Counted from the first letter of the stretch, positions 35,236-43,900 are shown. The stretch: 64,000 nucleotides of DNA from Halobaculum rubrum (GCF_019880225.1 NZ_CP082284.1:2900355-2964354), one strand, 5' to 3'. Numbers and translations are program-made. The notes: generated by a model not told the origin, from the letters alone.

Positions 35236-38190
35236 CTACCCCTTGATGTTGCAGACGGGGAACGTGCGGGCGACCTTGTCGCCAATGCCGAGCGCGTCGC
35301 TGACGCGGACGACCTCGTCGACGTCCTTGTACACGCCGGGCGCCTCCTCGGCGACCGTCGCGCCGGACTGTGCCTTCACGTAGATGTGGTCCTGATCGCG
35401 GAGTTCGTCCTGCACGGTCTCCCCCCAGTACTCCTGCTTGGCGGCGGTACGGCTCATCACGCGCCCGGCGCCGTGGGCCGTCGAGCCGAAGGTCTGAGCG
35501 AGCGACTCGTCGCCGCCGACGAGCACGTAGCTGCCGGCGCCCATGCTCCCGGGGATGATGACGGGCTGTCCCACGTCGCGGTAGGCCGCGGGGACCTCCT
35601 CGTGGCCGGCAGGGAACGCGCGGGTCGCGCCTTTTCGGTGGACGTACAGCTCGCGCTCCTCGTGTGCGATGGCGTCTCCCGTGGGCACGGCGGTGCCGTC
35701 GTCGTCGACGCCGACGTCGTGGACCTCCTTCTTCGCGATGTTGTGGGCCACGTCGTAGAGGAGTTCCATCCCGAGTTCCTCGGCGTCCGCGCGGAACACG
35801 CGTTCGAACACGCGGCGCGTCCGGTGGGTGATGAGCTGTCGGTTCACCCACGCGAAGTTGATCGCCGCGCACATCGCGCCGTAGTACTCGTCGGCCAGCT
35901 CCGAGCCGGCGGGCGCGGCCGCCAGCTCCTTGTCGGGAAGCGATTCGAGGAGGTCGCCGTGGCCTTTCTCGATCCTCCGGAGGTAGTCGGTGCACACCTG
36001 ATGACCCAGCCCGCGCGACCCGCAGTGGATCAACACGACGATCTGGTCTTCCTCGAGGCCGAACGAGTCGGCGACGGCCTCGTCGAACACGTCGGTCACG
36101 CGCTGGACCTCGAGGAAGTGGTTCCCCGAGCCGAGGCTCCCGAGCTGGTTCCGGCCGCGGTCTTTCGCCTTCTGAGAGACGAACTCGGGGCGCGCGTCCG
36201 GCCGTCGCCCCTCGTCCTCGCAGTGCGCGAGGTCGTCCTCGGTGGCGTACCCCTCCTCCAGTGCCCACTCCATCCCCCGTTCGAGCACCGCCTCGACGGT
36301 GTCGGCGTCGCCCTCGACGATCCCGCCGCCGCCGAGCCCCGAAGGGACGTTCGCGAAGAGGCTCTCGACGAGTTCCTCCTCGTTGCCCTGGATGTCCTCG
36401 TAGGTGAGGTTCGTTCGGATCATCCGAACGCCGCAGTTGGAGACGACGAACCCTTCAGCCGCGAACGCGTGTGCGTCGTGCGAGACCCCGATATCGTATA
36501 CGGGCTTCTCTCCGAGTTGACGGATATCCGATATTTCGGTCAGCACGGCGCCGTCGTTTCTCACCGGGGTTTCTTCCTGAAACTCTTCGAAGTCGGGGAA
36601 CTCAGCCGGCGGTCGTGGCCGCGTGCTCCGACCACTGTAGACACTTCGTTCGATGTACCGATCGTTCACGGGTTCGTCCGCGAACCGCCGTTTGATCTCC
36701 GCCGTCGCAGTACCGCCGTCGGCGAGCGCCTGCGCCTCCTCTGCGATCCGGGCGCGTTCCGTGATGACACGCTCTTTACGGCGGAGATACTCGGCTGCGA
36801 GCGCAGCACTCCGCCGCTTCTCCTGGTTGTACCGGTATCCGACGGTGGTCAGGAACTCGACAAGGTTCGACGCCTCGCTGGACACGCCGAATCGGAACCT
36901 GACCGTCTCGCCTCCGGTCGTCTCAGTTCGCTCCACGACCTCGAACTCGTTCGTTTCGATGCCGAGTTCGTTGAGGTGACGAATCAGGTCCTGCATGAAC
37001 TGCTTCCCGGCCTCGCGCTTCTCGACCAGCCGGTTGTGTGAGACCGATGGCGCGTAGAAGTTCTTCGCGCTCACCGTATCCGGAGCGCTCATCTCGGCGC
37101 CGAAGAACGTGGACAGATAGAGCGCTACCTGCCAGTCGGCGAGACGATCGAGATACTGCGGCGCCGTGAAATCGGAGGCAGTCTTCCGTCCCTCCGGCGC
37201 GCCGAGACGCACCAGCAGCTGTTTTAACGCGTTCGCCCCCGACTTGATGCTGTACTCGGTCCGTTCGAATTCTGCACCGTCGATTTCGTGTTCGCGGTCA
37301 CGCTCGTAGACCCGGGACGGCGTGAACCCGATCGACTCGATATCGTCGCGGATCGCCTCGAGATCCTCGGGCTCCCCGTAGAACCACGACTGTGTCCCGC
37401 TGAATGACCCGTCCCCCGTGTGGTAGCCGACCAGTTTGAGGAGCCGGGCGAACGCCTCGTCCGTCGACTGAAGGGGGAGGAGTTCACGTGACCGAAGTTC
37501 CTCGACGAGCTGAGGGTCCTCGTCCTCGAAATCGCTCTCGTCGAGCACGGTGAACTCCGCGGGAACCCCGTCCGGTATCCCCCGGAACGACCGCACGTAC
37601 ACTTCGTCTCCGGAGTCGAGCTCGTCCAGTTCGACCATTCCTTCGGGAGTCTCGAACGGATGTTCGGTCGTCGCCTCCACGGTATCGCCCCCGATGGTCT
37701 CGACCTGGTATACTGTTCGGTCATCGGTTTCGGTGAACAGCCGGATAGTAGACGATGGTGCGTCGTCGCCGGCCGGCACGATCGCACGTTCCTCCTCGAA
37801 GTCGGATTCCAGGCCGCGGATGGTTCGGCGCCGACCGAACTGGACCTCGACCTCGCTGTCACCCGAGAGGCAGTTGATGTCGTAGCCGACCGCTCCGGGG
37901 GAGATACACCCATCTCTCGCGTCTGTCGCGCCGACGCCGCCGACGGGGAAGCCGTATCCCTGGTGGCCGTCGGGCATGCACGCGGCGTAGGTCGTGATCC
38001 CCGGGAGGTGCGTCGCGTTGCGGAGCTGCTGGAGCGTCTTGTCGTCGCCGATCTGTTCGAGGAGCGGGTCGCTCGCGAGCACGCGTGCGGGAGCGTTCAT
38101 CTCTCCCTCCTGCGGTATCTCCCAGACGAACTCCCGAACCTTGCGGAGTTCGATCCCGTCGTACTCGCGGGTCTCGGCTGTGTCTGTCAT
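35236..38190 (-). CDS. rtcB: RtcB RNA ligase containing an intein
   Basis: 984-codon frame: 106-residue N-extein, 479-residue intein, 399-residue C-extein; spliced RtcB would be 505 residues. Extein hallmarks: MPDGHQGYGFPVGGV, GYDIN|CGVRMIRTNL, GSGNHFLEVQ, HCGSRGLGHQV and the C-terminal SRTAAKQEYWGE with HGAGR containing the guanylated His. RtcB joins 2',3'-cyclic phosphate and 5'-OH RNA ends with GTP, serving tRNA splicing. The intein sits just before the active-site Cys that binds Mn, so ligation needs splicing. DoxX and archease genes lie upstream on the same strand. Confidence 0.95.
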   Translation of the reverse strand: MTDTAETREYDGIELRKVREFVWEIPQEGEMNAPARVLASDPLLEQIGDDKTLQQLRNATHLPGITTYAACMPDGHQGYGFPVGGVGATDARDGCISPGAVGYDINCLSGDSEVEVQFGRRRTIRGLESDFEEERAIVPAGDDAPSSTIRLFTETDDRTVYQVETIGGDTVEATTEHPFETPEGMVELDELDSGDEVYVRSFRGIPDGVPAEFTVLDESDFEDEDPQLVEELRSRELLPLQSTDEAFARLLKLVGYHTGDGSFSGTQSWFYGEPEDLEAIRDDIESIGFTPSRVYERDREHEIDGAEFERTEYSIKSGANALKQLLVRLGAPEGRKTASDFTAPQYLDRLADWQVALYLSTFFGAEMSAPDTVSAKNFYAPSVSHNRLVEKREAGKQFMQDLIRHLNELGIETNEFEVVERTETTGGETVRFRFGVSSEASNLVEFLTTVGYRYNQEKRRSAALAAEYLRRKERVITERARIAEEAQALADGGTATAEIKRRFADEPVNDRYIERSVYSGRSTRPRPPAEFPDFEEFQEETPVRNDGAVLTEISDIRQLGEKPVYDIGVSHDAHAFAAEGFVVSNCGVRMIRTNLTYEDIQGNEEELVESLFANVPSGLGGGGIVEGDADTVEAVLERGMEWALEEGYATEDDLAHCEDEGRRPDARPEFVSQKAKDRGRNQLGSLGSGNHFLEVQRVTDVFDEAVADSFGLEEDQIVVLIHCGSRGLGHQVCTDYLRRIEKGHGDLLESLPDKELAAAPAGSELADEYYGAMCAAINFAWVNRQLITHRTRRVFERVFRADAEELGMELLYDVAHNIAKKEVHDVGVDDDGTAVPTGDAIAHEERELYVHRKGATRAFPAGHEEVPAAYRDVGQPVIIPGSMGAGSYVLVGGDESLAQTFGSTAHGAGRVMSRTAAKQEYWGETVQDELRDQDHIYVKAQSGATVAEEAPGVYKDVDEVVRVSDALGIGDKVARTFPVCNIKG
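36436..37872 (-). other. RtcB intein with LAGLIDADG-type insert
   Basis: 479 residues from Cys1 (CLSGDSEVEVQFG, block A) to the terminal Asn (FVVSN, block G) before extein Cys+1. Block B is TTEHPF (TxxH). A degenerate dodecapeptide pair, LLKLVGYHTGDGSF and ALYLSTFFGAEMSA, marks a LAGLIDADG homing-endonuclease domain; the first keeps an acidic residue (GDG), the second has FFGAEMS. Block F is VYDIGVSHDAHAFAAEG. The residue before the final Asn is Ser, not the usual His. DNA here is visibly less GC-rich than the flanking exteins, consistent with horizontal spread. Confidence 0.92.
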
Positions 38191-38225
38191 GTCCGTAGCT
38201 CCCGGCGGCGCACGGAATAGCGTTA

Positions 38226-39410
38226 CTACCGCCCGGTGTCGCCTCGATTTCGTCCGGTCGGCCCCGAGGTCCCCGACGGCTCGGACGCGGCGGCGTGAAC
38301 CGCGTCCGGGCCCATCTCGGGTGTGCCTCGTTCGTTCGTCGACCTGAAGACGGCCGTGTCTATGGAGAGCGGTCCGGCCCCGGTAACGAGCAACACCGAC
38401 ACCAGGCCGAACAGCGAGATGTGCGCGAGTACCGGGTCGTCCGCGAGTCCGAACAGCGTAGTCGTGAACACGACGAACGCCGCGCTCGAAGCGGCGCGCG
38501 TGAACAGTCCGAGGACGAGCAACAGGCCGAGGAACAGTTCGGTGAGGGCCGCGCCGAGCACCCACAGCTCCGGAGGCACGGGCAACAGCGTCGAGAGCCC
38601 GTACCGTTCGACGACCGCGAGCGCTTGCCCCGGCGCGAGCAGTTTCTCGGCGAGGGCGAGGTAGATGAAGACGATACCCATCCCGATCCGAACGATCGTC
38701 GGTACGTACCGACGGTACGGGTCCACGAACTCCCCGACCGGGACGGCAATGCTGCGGTGAAACGGATCGAACCGAGAGTACACGGTCTCTTTGTTCGCCG
38801 CCAGCCGCGCGATGACGTGGTCAGCGCTCGGTCGACCCCCGCCCACGAGCACGATCGCGAGAAGCCCGGCGACGTACTCGAACGCGAAGAACATCGAGGG
38901 GTGCAGCGGAAGCAAGATCAGATACGACGCCAGCGCGACCCCCGCGACGAGCCGCGTCGCGAGCCCGAACAACAGCGCGAACCCGACGGCGACGCCGAAC
39001 AGGCGGACCGGAACCACGGTGTCGGCCGCCGTGACCAGCGGCGTGAACAGGTAGCCCGCGAAGCCGGCGCCGACCATCGGCAGTCCGAGACTGAGCCTGA
39101 GCAGCCACGGGAGCAGGTCCGTGTAGTCGACGAGCGCCCGCCGGATCGCGGCCACGTCGTCGCGGAGCGGTCGAACTCGGAGATACCCCGCCATCGTCGC
39201 GATCACGCCGACGCCCCCGGCGCCGAGCGCAAGCACGACGACGGGCTCGGACAGCGCCCCCGCCAGGAACGCGATCGGGTCGCCGTTCTCCGCGTCGGTT
39301 ACGTACTCTACGTGTGCGGCGGCGACGCCCGACGCGCCGGCGACAAGCGCGACGAGCGTACCGACGTGCACGGCGAACGCGGTGGGGTGGTACCGAGAAC
39401 GCGGTTCCAT
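38226..39410 (-). CDS. DoxX-family membrane protein
   Basis: 394 residues from MEPRSRYHPTAFAVHVGTLV. About nine membrane helices; the DoxX-like four-helix units are visible (RLSLGLPMVGAGFAGYLFTPL..., and RIGMGIVFIYLALAEKLLAPG...ALTELFLGLLLVLGLFTR). DoxX proteins are poorly understood membrane subunits, in some archaea of a thiosulfate:quinone oxidoreductase. The gene is placed between archease and rtcB on the same strand (36 bp to rtcB), an unexpected membrane partner in an RNA-repair unit. A mixed acidic/Gly tail ends the protein. Confidence 0.82.
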   Translation of the reverse strand: MEPRSRYHPTAFAVHVGTLVALVAGASGVAAAHVEYVTDAENGDPIAFLAGALSEPVVVLALGAGGVGVIATMAGYLRVRPLRDDVAAIRRALVDYTDLLPWLLRLSLGLPMVGAGFAGYLFTPLVTAADTVVPVRLFGVAVGFALLFGLATRLVAGVALASYLILLPLHPSMFFAFEYVAGLLAIVLVGGGRPSADHVIARLAANKETVYSRFDPFHRSIAVPVGEFVDPYRRYVPTIVRIGMGIVFIYLALAEKLLAPGQALAVVERYGLSTLLPVPPELWVLGAALTELFLGLLLVLGLFTRAASSAAFVVFTTTLFGLADDPVLAHISLFGLVSVLLVTGAGPLSIDTAVFRSTNERGTPEMGPDAVHAAASEPSGTSGPTGRNRGDTGR

Positions 39411-39483
39411 CGTGAGCAGTCCCGGGCGCTGCGATGGTAAATCCTGTGACGGCATCACACACCTTCCCGGCGGGGACCGGTTC

Positions 39484-39963
39484 TCAGACGTCGAAGACGA
39501 CGTACGCACGCCACCCCTCGTCGGTCTCCGCGAGTTCCATCTCCGAGTACGTCACCGCCTTCACATCGCGTGCGGTGACATCCGTCAGGGGGACGCCACG
39601 CGCGGTGGCCTCAACCACCCACTCGTCCCCGTCGTGGCGGACGGTCGCTTGGTGGTCGGCCGGCAACACGCCGCGCACGTCCCGTTCGTAGATGCACTCG
39701 TCGAGGTAGTCGAACAGCGCCGCCTCCGGCGACTCGGATCTAACGTGCATCTCGAACCGGTCGTCGGTCGGCGGGATCGAATCACACATGGCCGCGGTCA
39801 GTCCCTCCGCCACGGCGGCGAACACGCCTCCCAGCGAGTCCGCGGTTGCCGCGACGGCCACGTCCGCGGTGTGCTCGCACAGTTCGAACCGGCCGCCGGC
39901 GTCGGCATCGCCGTTCGGCTCGACACCGGCTTCCTTATCTGTCCGCACTGGATCGTCGCTCAC
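39484..39963 (-). CDS. Archease (RtcB activator)
   Basis: 159 residues from GTG. After an acidic N-terminal extension of about 24 residues the archease core begins: FELCEHTADVAVAATADSLGGVFAAVAEGLTAAM, with conserved acidic residues, then LFDYLDECIYERDV and DVKAVTYSEMEL. Archease allows RtcB to turn over by promoting guanylation. It is the first gene of a same-strand series archease-doxX-rtcB, supporting a shared role in RNA ligation. Confidence 0.92.
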   Translation of the reverse strand: MSDDPVRTDKEAGVEPNGDADAGGRFELCEHTADVAVAATADSLGGVFAAVAEGLTAAMCDSIPPTDDRFEMHVRSESPEAALFDYLDECIYERDVRGVLPADHQATVRHDGDEWVVEATARGVPLTDVTARDVKAVTYSEMELAETDEGWRAYVVFDV

Positions 39964-40210
39964 GGGTTCTCTATGCCGCGTTCGCGCCGCCGGCTGTTAA
40001 GCCCGATGAGCGAGCGCAGTCGCGACACGCCCCCCGCCACCCGGTGACGAGCGCGCTCCGTAACGCCCCGGGAACTGATCCGCTTGCCCGGTCGAGAGAC
40101 CACCCGACAGCATCGGCCCAAACGGACGGGGGAAGTTCACAGGTGCTGCTTCGTCGAACGGTGTCGGTGAGCGCGCATCCGGCGGAGAGCCCCGTCGACG
40201 GTGGAGTTAA

Positions 40211-40711
40211 ATGCGCTTCAGCAGTATGACCTTCTACGTGAGCGTCAACGTCGAGAAGCGCATGGATCCCCCGGGGGAGGCCACCCACGCCGAGGCCGCC
40301 TGGGCGCTGAAAGAGGAGATCAACGACCGCGAGGGCGTCCTCAAGCAGCGCCGCGGCTTCTTCATGAACGCCTACAAGCGTGCCGAGTGCCACCTGCTCG
40401 TCGAGGACGACGACCTCGTGGGCTTCGCCTCGGCGCGCCGCGACGGCTACATCCTGTTTCTGGCCGTCGCGCCGCGGGTCAGGGGGCGCGGCTACGGCGA
40501 ACGGCTCGTCGCCGAGGTCGCCGAGGCGAACCGCTCCGTGTCGTGTCACGCGCGGACGACAAACGAGGCGGCGCTGGACTTCTACAAGCACATCGGCTTT
40601 CAGGTCGTCCGGCGCATCGAGAACTACTACGAGGACGGCGGCGACGCGTTCTATCTGAAGTTGGGCGACGACTCGTCGCTCACCGACCGGCTCTCGAACT
40701 TCCTCCGGTAG
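40211..40711 (+). CDS. GNAT-family N-acetyltransferase
   Basis: 166 residues. The acetyl-CoA loop is in LFLAVAPRVRGRGYGERLVAEV (RGRGYG), followed by SVSCHARTTNEAALDFYKHIGFQVVRRIENYY, as in RimI-like N-terminal or lysine acetyltransferases. Substrate unknown. Two starts are possible: ATG at 40211 or, five codons on, ATG at 40226 (MTFYVSVNVEKRMDPP), which looks more like a natural N terminus. Confidence 0.88.
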   Translation: MRFSSMTFYVSVNVEKRMDPPGEATHAEAAWALKEEINDREGVLKQRRGFFMNAYKRAECHLLVEDDDLVGFASARRDGYILFLAVAPRVRGRGYGERLVAEVAEANRSVSCHARTTNEAALDFYKHIGFQVVRRIENYYEDGGDAFYLKLGDDSSLTDRLSNFLR

Positions 40712-41030
40712 CGGTTTGTACCGCCGCCGCGTACCCGTTCGTGCGCGCCTTCAGTCCCCGCCCCAGTAGACCCGCCAGGGTGCGATGACGGTGCGGAGAA
40801 CCCGGGCGCGCGACACACGGCCCGCCGCGAGCCGCGATCGCGGACGCCCGGCACGAGGGTTTACCGGCCGACGCGGCACACCGCCTCGGGATGACGCCGG
40901 CTCGTTAGTGTTCCGGGCGTACATCCTTTCGATAGTATCGGGCAGAGACCGAGCAGATGTGCAGTACCTTGCGACAGTCGTTCATTCGTAGAGAGAAAAC
41001 GATAGGTTAGTCGAATGTGAACCTCCGATA
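40712..41030. other. 319-bp gap upstream of doc
   Basis: No gene seen. The left part is GC-rich; the right 130 bp are AT-richer and contain repeat copy R1 (40905-40925) and presumably the doc promoter. No upstream antitoxin frame of useful length was found. Confidence 0.5.
40905..40925 (+). repeat. Repeat copy R1 (TTAGTGTTCCGGGCGTACAT)
   Basis: TAGTGTTCCGGGCGTACAT differs from R2 (41764-41782) at one of 19 positions. It lies about 105 bp upstream of the doc start. Confidence 0.7.
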
Positions 41031-41519
41031 ATGACCGACTCGATTTGGTATCCGTCGGTCGAAGACGTCCTCGACATCCACGGGGACATTGTCTCGGAGT
41101 ACCCGAACACCAGCCCAGGGATCAGGAATCGCGGAGATGCCGAATTCGCACTGGAGTACGTCAGCGAAGGGAGCTTCGGGTCGGTTCCAGAGACGGTTCA
41201 CGAGAAGGCGTTTCATCTGCTTCGGCTCCTCGTCGCCAATCACCCATTCGTGGACGGAAACAAGCGCACCGCACTCAACACGACGACGGTGTTCTATCTG
41301 CTCAACGGTCATCAGTTCGAATACGACGACGAAATCAGAGAGATACTGACGAAGTTCGGCACCGACGAGAAGGCCGTCGACGAGGACGACGTGATCGAGT
41401 ATCTCCGAACACACACGACAGAAGCCGATTTAAACGAAGTGGTCGAACACTGGCGAGGCGACCTCGTCGAGTATGGATTAGAACAATTGTCCGACGAGTC
41501 ATCGGACCCGAACGATTAA
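41031..41519 (+). CDS. doc: Doc/Fic-domain (death-on-curing type) toxin
   Basis: 162 residues from MTDSIWYPSVEDVLDIH. The Fido core motif HPFVDGNKRTALNTT (H-x-F-x-D-G-N-K-R-T) is complete, as in Doc, which phosphorylates EF-Tu; upstream helix segment HEKAFHLLRLLVANHPF fits. Small, single-domain, so Doc rather than a long Fic. No Phd-type antitoxin precedes it; a 46-aa frame follows 25 bp downstream. Base composition is lower in GC than neighbours and the pair is bracketed by repeats R1 and R2, which suggests transfer. Confidence 0.85.
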   Translation: MTDSIWYPSVEDVLDIHGDIVSEYPNTSPGIRNRGDAEFALEYVSEGSFGSVPETVHEKAFHLLRLLVANHPFVDGNKRTALNTTTVFYLLNGHQFEYDDEIREILTKFGTDEKAVDEDDVIEYLRTHTTEADLNEVVEHWRGDLVEYGLEQLSDESSDPND

Positions 41520-41544
41520 CGGGACTCGTAATCAAGATGTAGAT

Positions 41545-41685
41545 ATGGCGACGGAGGAGCAGACAGGTGAACGAACGCCACTCGACGACGTGATGGAAGA
41601 TATTCGTCGAGAACTCGTGTTGCGAGTCGCCAAGGCCGACCGGGACGAACACCGCGAGATCTACGACGCTCTCGAAAACGAATAG
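41545..41685 (+). CDS. 46-aa acidic protein, candidate Doc antitoxin
   Basis: 46 residues, ATG to TAG, 25 bp after doc on the same strand; below usual gene-calling cut-offs. MATEEQTGERTPLDDVMEDI begins it and DEHREIYDALENE ends it. It is highly charged and predicted to form one or two amphipathic helices (DDVMEDIRRELVLRVAKAD), as expected for a small antitoxin or toxin-wrapping peptide. The toxin-first order is unusual but known. No homology is claimed. Confidence 0.55.
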   Translation: MATEEQTGERTPLDDVMEDIRRELVLRVAKADRDEHREIYDALENE

Positions 41686-41742
41686 CGGTTTCACATCGTC
41701 TGCTTCCGATTCGAGAAACGCGAGTTTCACTTTCGGCGTGTT

Positions 41743-41782
41743 TACTAGTAGTCTCTCGCCCGGTAGTGTTCCGGACGTACAT
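41743..41782 (+). repeat. Repeat copy R2
   Basis: TACTAGTAG, then TCGCCCGGTAGTGTTCCGG and ACGTACAT. The left half matches R3 and the right half matches R1, so R2 links the two other copies. Confidence 0.7.
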
Positions 41783-41844
41783 TTTTGAACAGTTTCGATC
41801 GCGTGGGCCGAGTGTCGAACGGGCTTGAGAACTGTGCGACGTTA

Positions 41845-41948
41845 ACGAGACGCGCCGCGTCTCGTTTGCACACCAGAAATCTTTGATTTCTGGGGACGCT
41901 GTATCCCTTCCCTACTCACTCGCCTCGCTCGCCCCTTGAGGAAGGGGC
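41845..41948. mobile_element. Palindrome cluster, probable IS200/IS605-derived MITE remnant
   Basis: Three hairpins within 104 bp: ACGAGACGCG/CGCGTCTCGT (41845-41865, perfect 10-bp arms), CCAGAAATC-TTT-GATTTCTGG (41873-41893, perfect 9-bp arms), and GCCCCTT/AAGGGGC (41931-41948). Non-coding subterminal hairpins like these are typical of IS200/IS605 ends and their palindrome-associated mini-elements in haloarchaea. No TnpA or TnpB frame is present, so only an end or a non-autonomous relic remains. Confidence 0.45.
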
Positions 41949-42011
41949 CTTAGTGCCTCGATTCAGGTAATTCACCACTGTGATCATGAGCTGAGCTTCA
42001 GACCCAACTGC

Positions 42012-42677
42012 TCACGCACTCATCTTCGCTGGGTTCATCATCCCTTCCTTGACGCCGAAGTGGATGAGCAGGAGATTGACCGGATAGGCCGCGATGAGCC
42101 CCATCGTGAGCGAGAACACCAGTGCCGTCCAGAACAGGACCTCGCCCATCCCAGCTTCGCCGGCGAGCCAGACATCCGTTCCGATGGCGACGACCTCCAT
42201 GACCGTGATGCTGGCGGTCTCCGAATAGAAGGCGTCTTTGAGCGCCACTCCGAGCCCGACACCTTCCTGCATCAGCGGCCCAACCGTCAACAGATACCCG
42301 CCCAGGTACGCCAATGTGAAGGAGAGAAAAACCGTGCCGGTTGTTTTGAACGAAAGCAGACCGACTGCAATAGAGACGCCGAGGACTTCCCCGGTTCCAC
42401 ACCCTGAATAACAGTGGCTGACCGAGCGAAAGCCCCTCCGCCAGAGCGAGTCGTGGTCGATCTGCGTACGTCCCGACCACCAGTAGCCTGCGAGACCGAT
42501 TGGCCCGGAGTACAGTACCGTGAGCCCCCAGACGAAGTTCATCAAACTTGGAAGGTCCGAGTTGTTCTTCCGGAGATCCCATATGAGTACCGAGAGTGAA
42601 CACGCGACGAGTACCCCCCACGTTGTGAGGTAGATCGGATCTGTGAGGAGATTTTGTAAGGTCTGCTGAACTCCCAT
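42012..42677 (-). CDS. DUF4396 membrane protein
   Basis: 221 residues from MGVQQTLQNLLTDPIYLTTW. Six or so membrane helices; the conserved motif SHCYSGCGTGEVLG (His/Cys cluster) and the ending IHFGVKEGMM are characteristic of DUF4396. The His-Cys motif suggests metal or redox chemistry in the membrane, but function is not known. Codon use is less GC-biased than in neighbours, and it sits between the palindrome cluster and repeat R3, suggesting an acquired gene. Confidence 0.8.
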   Translation of the reverse strand: MGVQQTLQNLLTDPIYLTTWGVLVACSLSVLIWDLRKNNSDLPSLMNFVWGLTVLYSGPIGLAGYWWSGRTQIDHDSLWRRGFRSVSHCYSGCGTGEVLGVSIAVGLLSFKTTGTVFLSFTLAYLGGYLLTVGPLMQEGVGLGVALKDAFYSETASITVMEVVAIGTDVWLAGEAGMGEVLFWTALVFSLTMGLIAAYPVNLLLIHFGVKEGMMNPAKMSA

Positions 42678-42808
42678 GACCCATCGAAGCTGCTATTCCT
42701 TTATCATGTTTTGGTGGATCTCGGGATCTGGAACCAGATATCACCCGTTTCAGGTCATATGGTTGTGACGCCTCAAGCATTTTCCACCGTGAGCGGAATA
42801 CTGCTGGT

Positions 42809-43900
42809 ATGAGCGGTAGTGATGAAAGTCGCCCGAGCGACACGATGCGGGAGCGCGTACCGGAGAACAGTCGGAAGTTCTGGCTACTGTTGAACGCGAA
42901 CCGGTGGCTGGTCGCCGCCGGGATCTCGGGCGGCGTGTTCCTCGCGCTCGTCGTCATCGGGCACCTCCACCCGACCGGGACGGCGGCGCTGTTCGGCAAG
43001 GGGGATCCCCTGGAGACGCTGTTCCAGGGACTGCTGACGTCCATTATCACGGGCGTCACGCTCGTGCTCGCGCTCAGTCAGCTCGTCCTCTCTCAGGAAC
43101 TGGGGCCGATCGGGGATCAGCGCGAACGCATGGAGGGCGCGATGGCGTTCCGGAAGGACGTCGAGGACGTCATCGAGGAGCCCGTGAGTCCCGCCCAGCC
43201 CTCCGCGTTCCTCCGGTCGCTCGTGAAACTCACGAAGCGACGCGCCGAAGCCGTCGCGGACGCCATCCGGGACATCGACGACGAGACGCTCACCGATCAG
43301 GTAGCCGCGTTCACGGAGAACGTGAAGGGGAACGCGGACGCCGTCGAGAACGGTCTCACGGACGCCCAGTTCGGGGAGTTCGACGTGGTGTTCTCCGCGC
43401 TGAACTACAACTACTCGTGGAAGTTGTACGCGGCGCGCCGCATCCGTGCGGAGAACGAGGCCGTGCTCACCGAGGACGCCCGCGCGGCGTTCGACGAACT
43501 CATCGACGCGTTCAAACTGTTCGGGCCGGCGCGCGAGCACTTCAAGACGCTGTACTTCCAGTGGGCGCTCATCGATCTTTCCCGGACGATGCTGTACGCG
43601 TCCGTACCTGCACTCCTCACGGCCGTCGCGGGCATCGTCTACCTCGAACCGTCGCTGTTCCCGGAGACAGTGTTCGGCGTGCGCCCGCTCGTCGTGGTGG
43701 TGAGCGCGGGCGTGGCGATCTCACTGCTGCCGTTCGCGTTCCTGTTGTCCTACATTCTTCGCATCGTCACCGTGACGAAGCGAACGCTCTCCATCGGACC
43801 GTTCATCCTCCGGGAAACTGACCGCTCACGCGACCTCGACTGGGGCGAAACCGAAGCGAAGAGCGGGGAGAGCGCAGGCGTTGGCGACGAGAGTACGTAA
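42809..43900 (+). CDS. Four-helix membrane protein with helical domain, unknown
   Basis: 363 residues. Two N-terminal membrane helices (LVAAGISGGVFLALVVIGHL; TLFQGLLTSIITGVTLVLALSQL), a 170-residue soluble helical domain, then two helices (LYASVPALLTAVAGIVYL; LVVVVSAGVAISLLPFAFLLSYI) and an acidic tail. The architecture resembles DUF4239/bestrophin-like channels only loosely; no family claim is made. It is divergent from DUF4396 and lies inside the R2-R3 interval. Confidence 0.65.
   Translation: MSGSDESRPSDTMRERVPENSRKFWLLLNANRWLVAAGISGGVFLALVVIGHLHPTGTAALFGKGDPLETLFQGLLTSIITGVTLVLALSQLVLSQELGPIGDQRERMEGAMAFRKDVEDVIEEPVSPAQPSAFLRSLVKLTKRRAEAVADAIRDIDDETLTDQVAAFTENVKGNADAVENGLTDAQFGEFDVVFSALNYNYSWKLYAARRIRAENEAVLTEDARAAFDELIDAFKLFGPAREHFKTLYFQWALIDLSRTMLYASVPALLTAVAGIVYLEPSLFPETVFGVRPLVVVVSAGVAISLLPFAFLLSYILRIVTVTKRTLSIGPFILRETDRSRDLDWGETEAKSGESAGVGDEST

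Larger units (their letters stand above)
41686..42011. other. 326-bp gap with repeat R2 and palindrome cluster
   Basis: No gene seen. It contains repeat R2 (41743-41782) and three hairpins (41845-41948) described separately; it ends at the DUF4396 stop codon. Confidence 0.6.

Noticed and set aside
38295..39440. 381-codon plus-strand frame opposite DoxX
   Set aside because: Composition of Arg/Gln/Glu runs typical of reverse-strand readings of membrane-protein genes.
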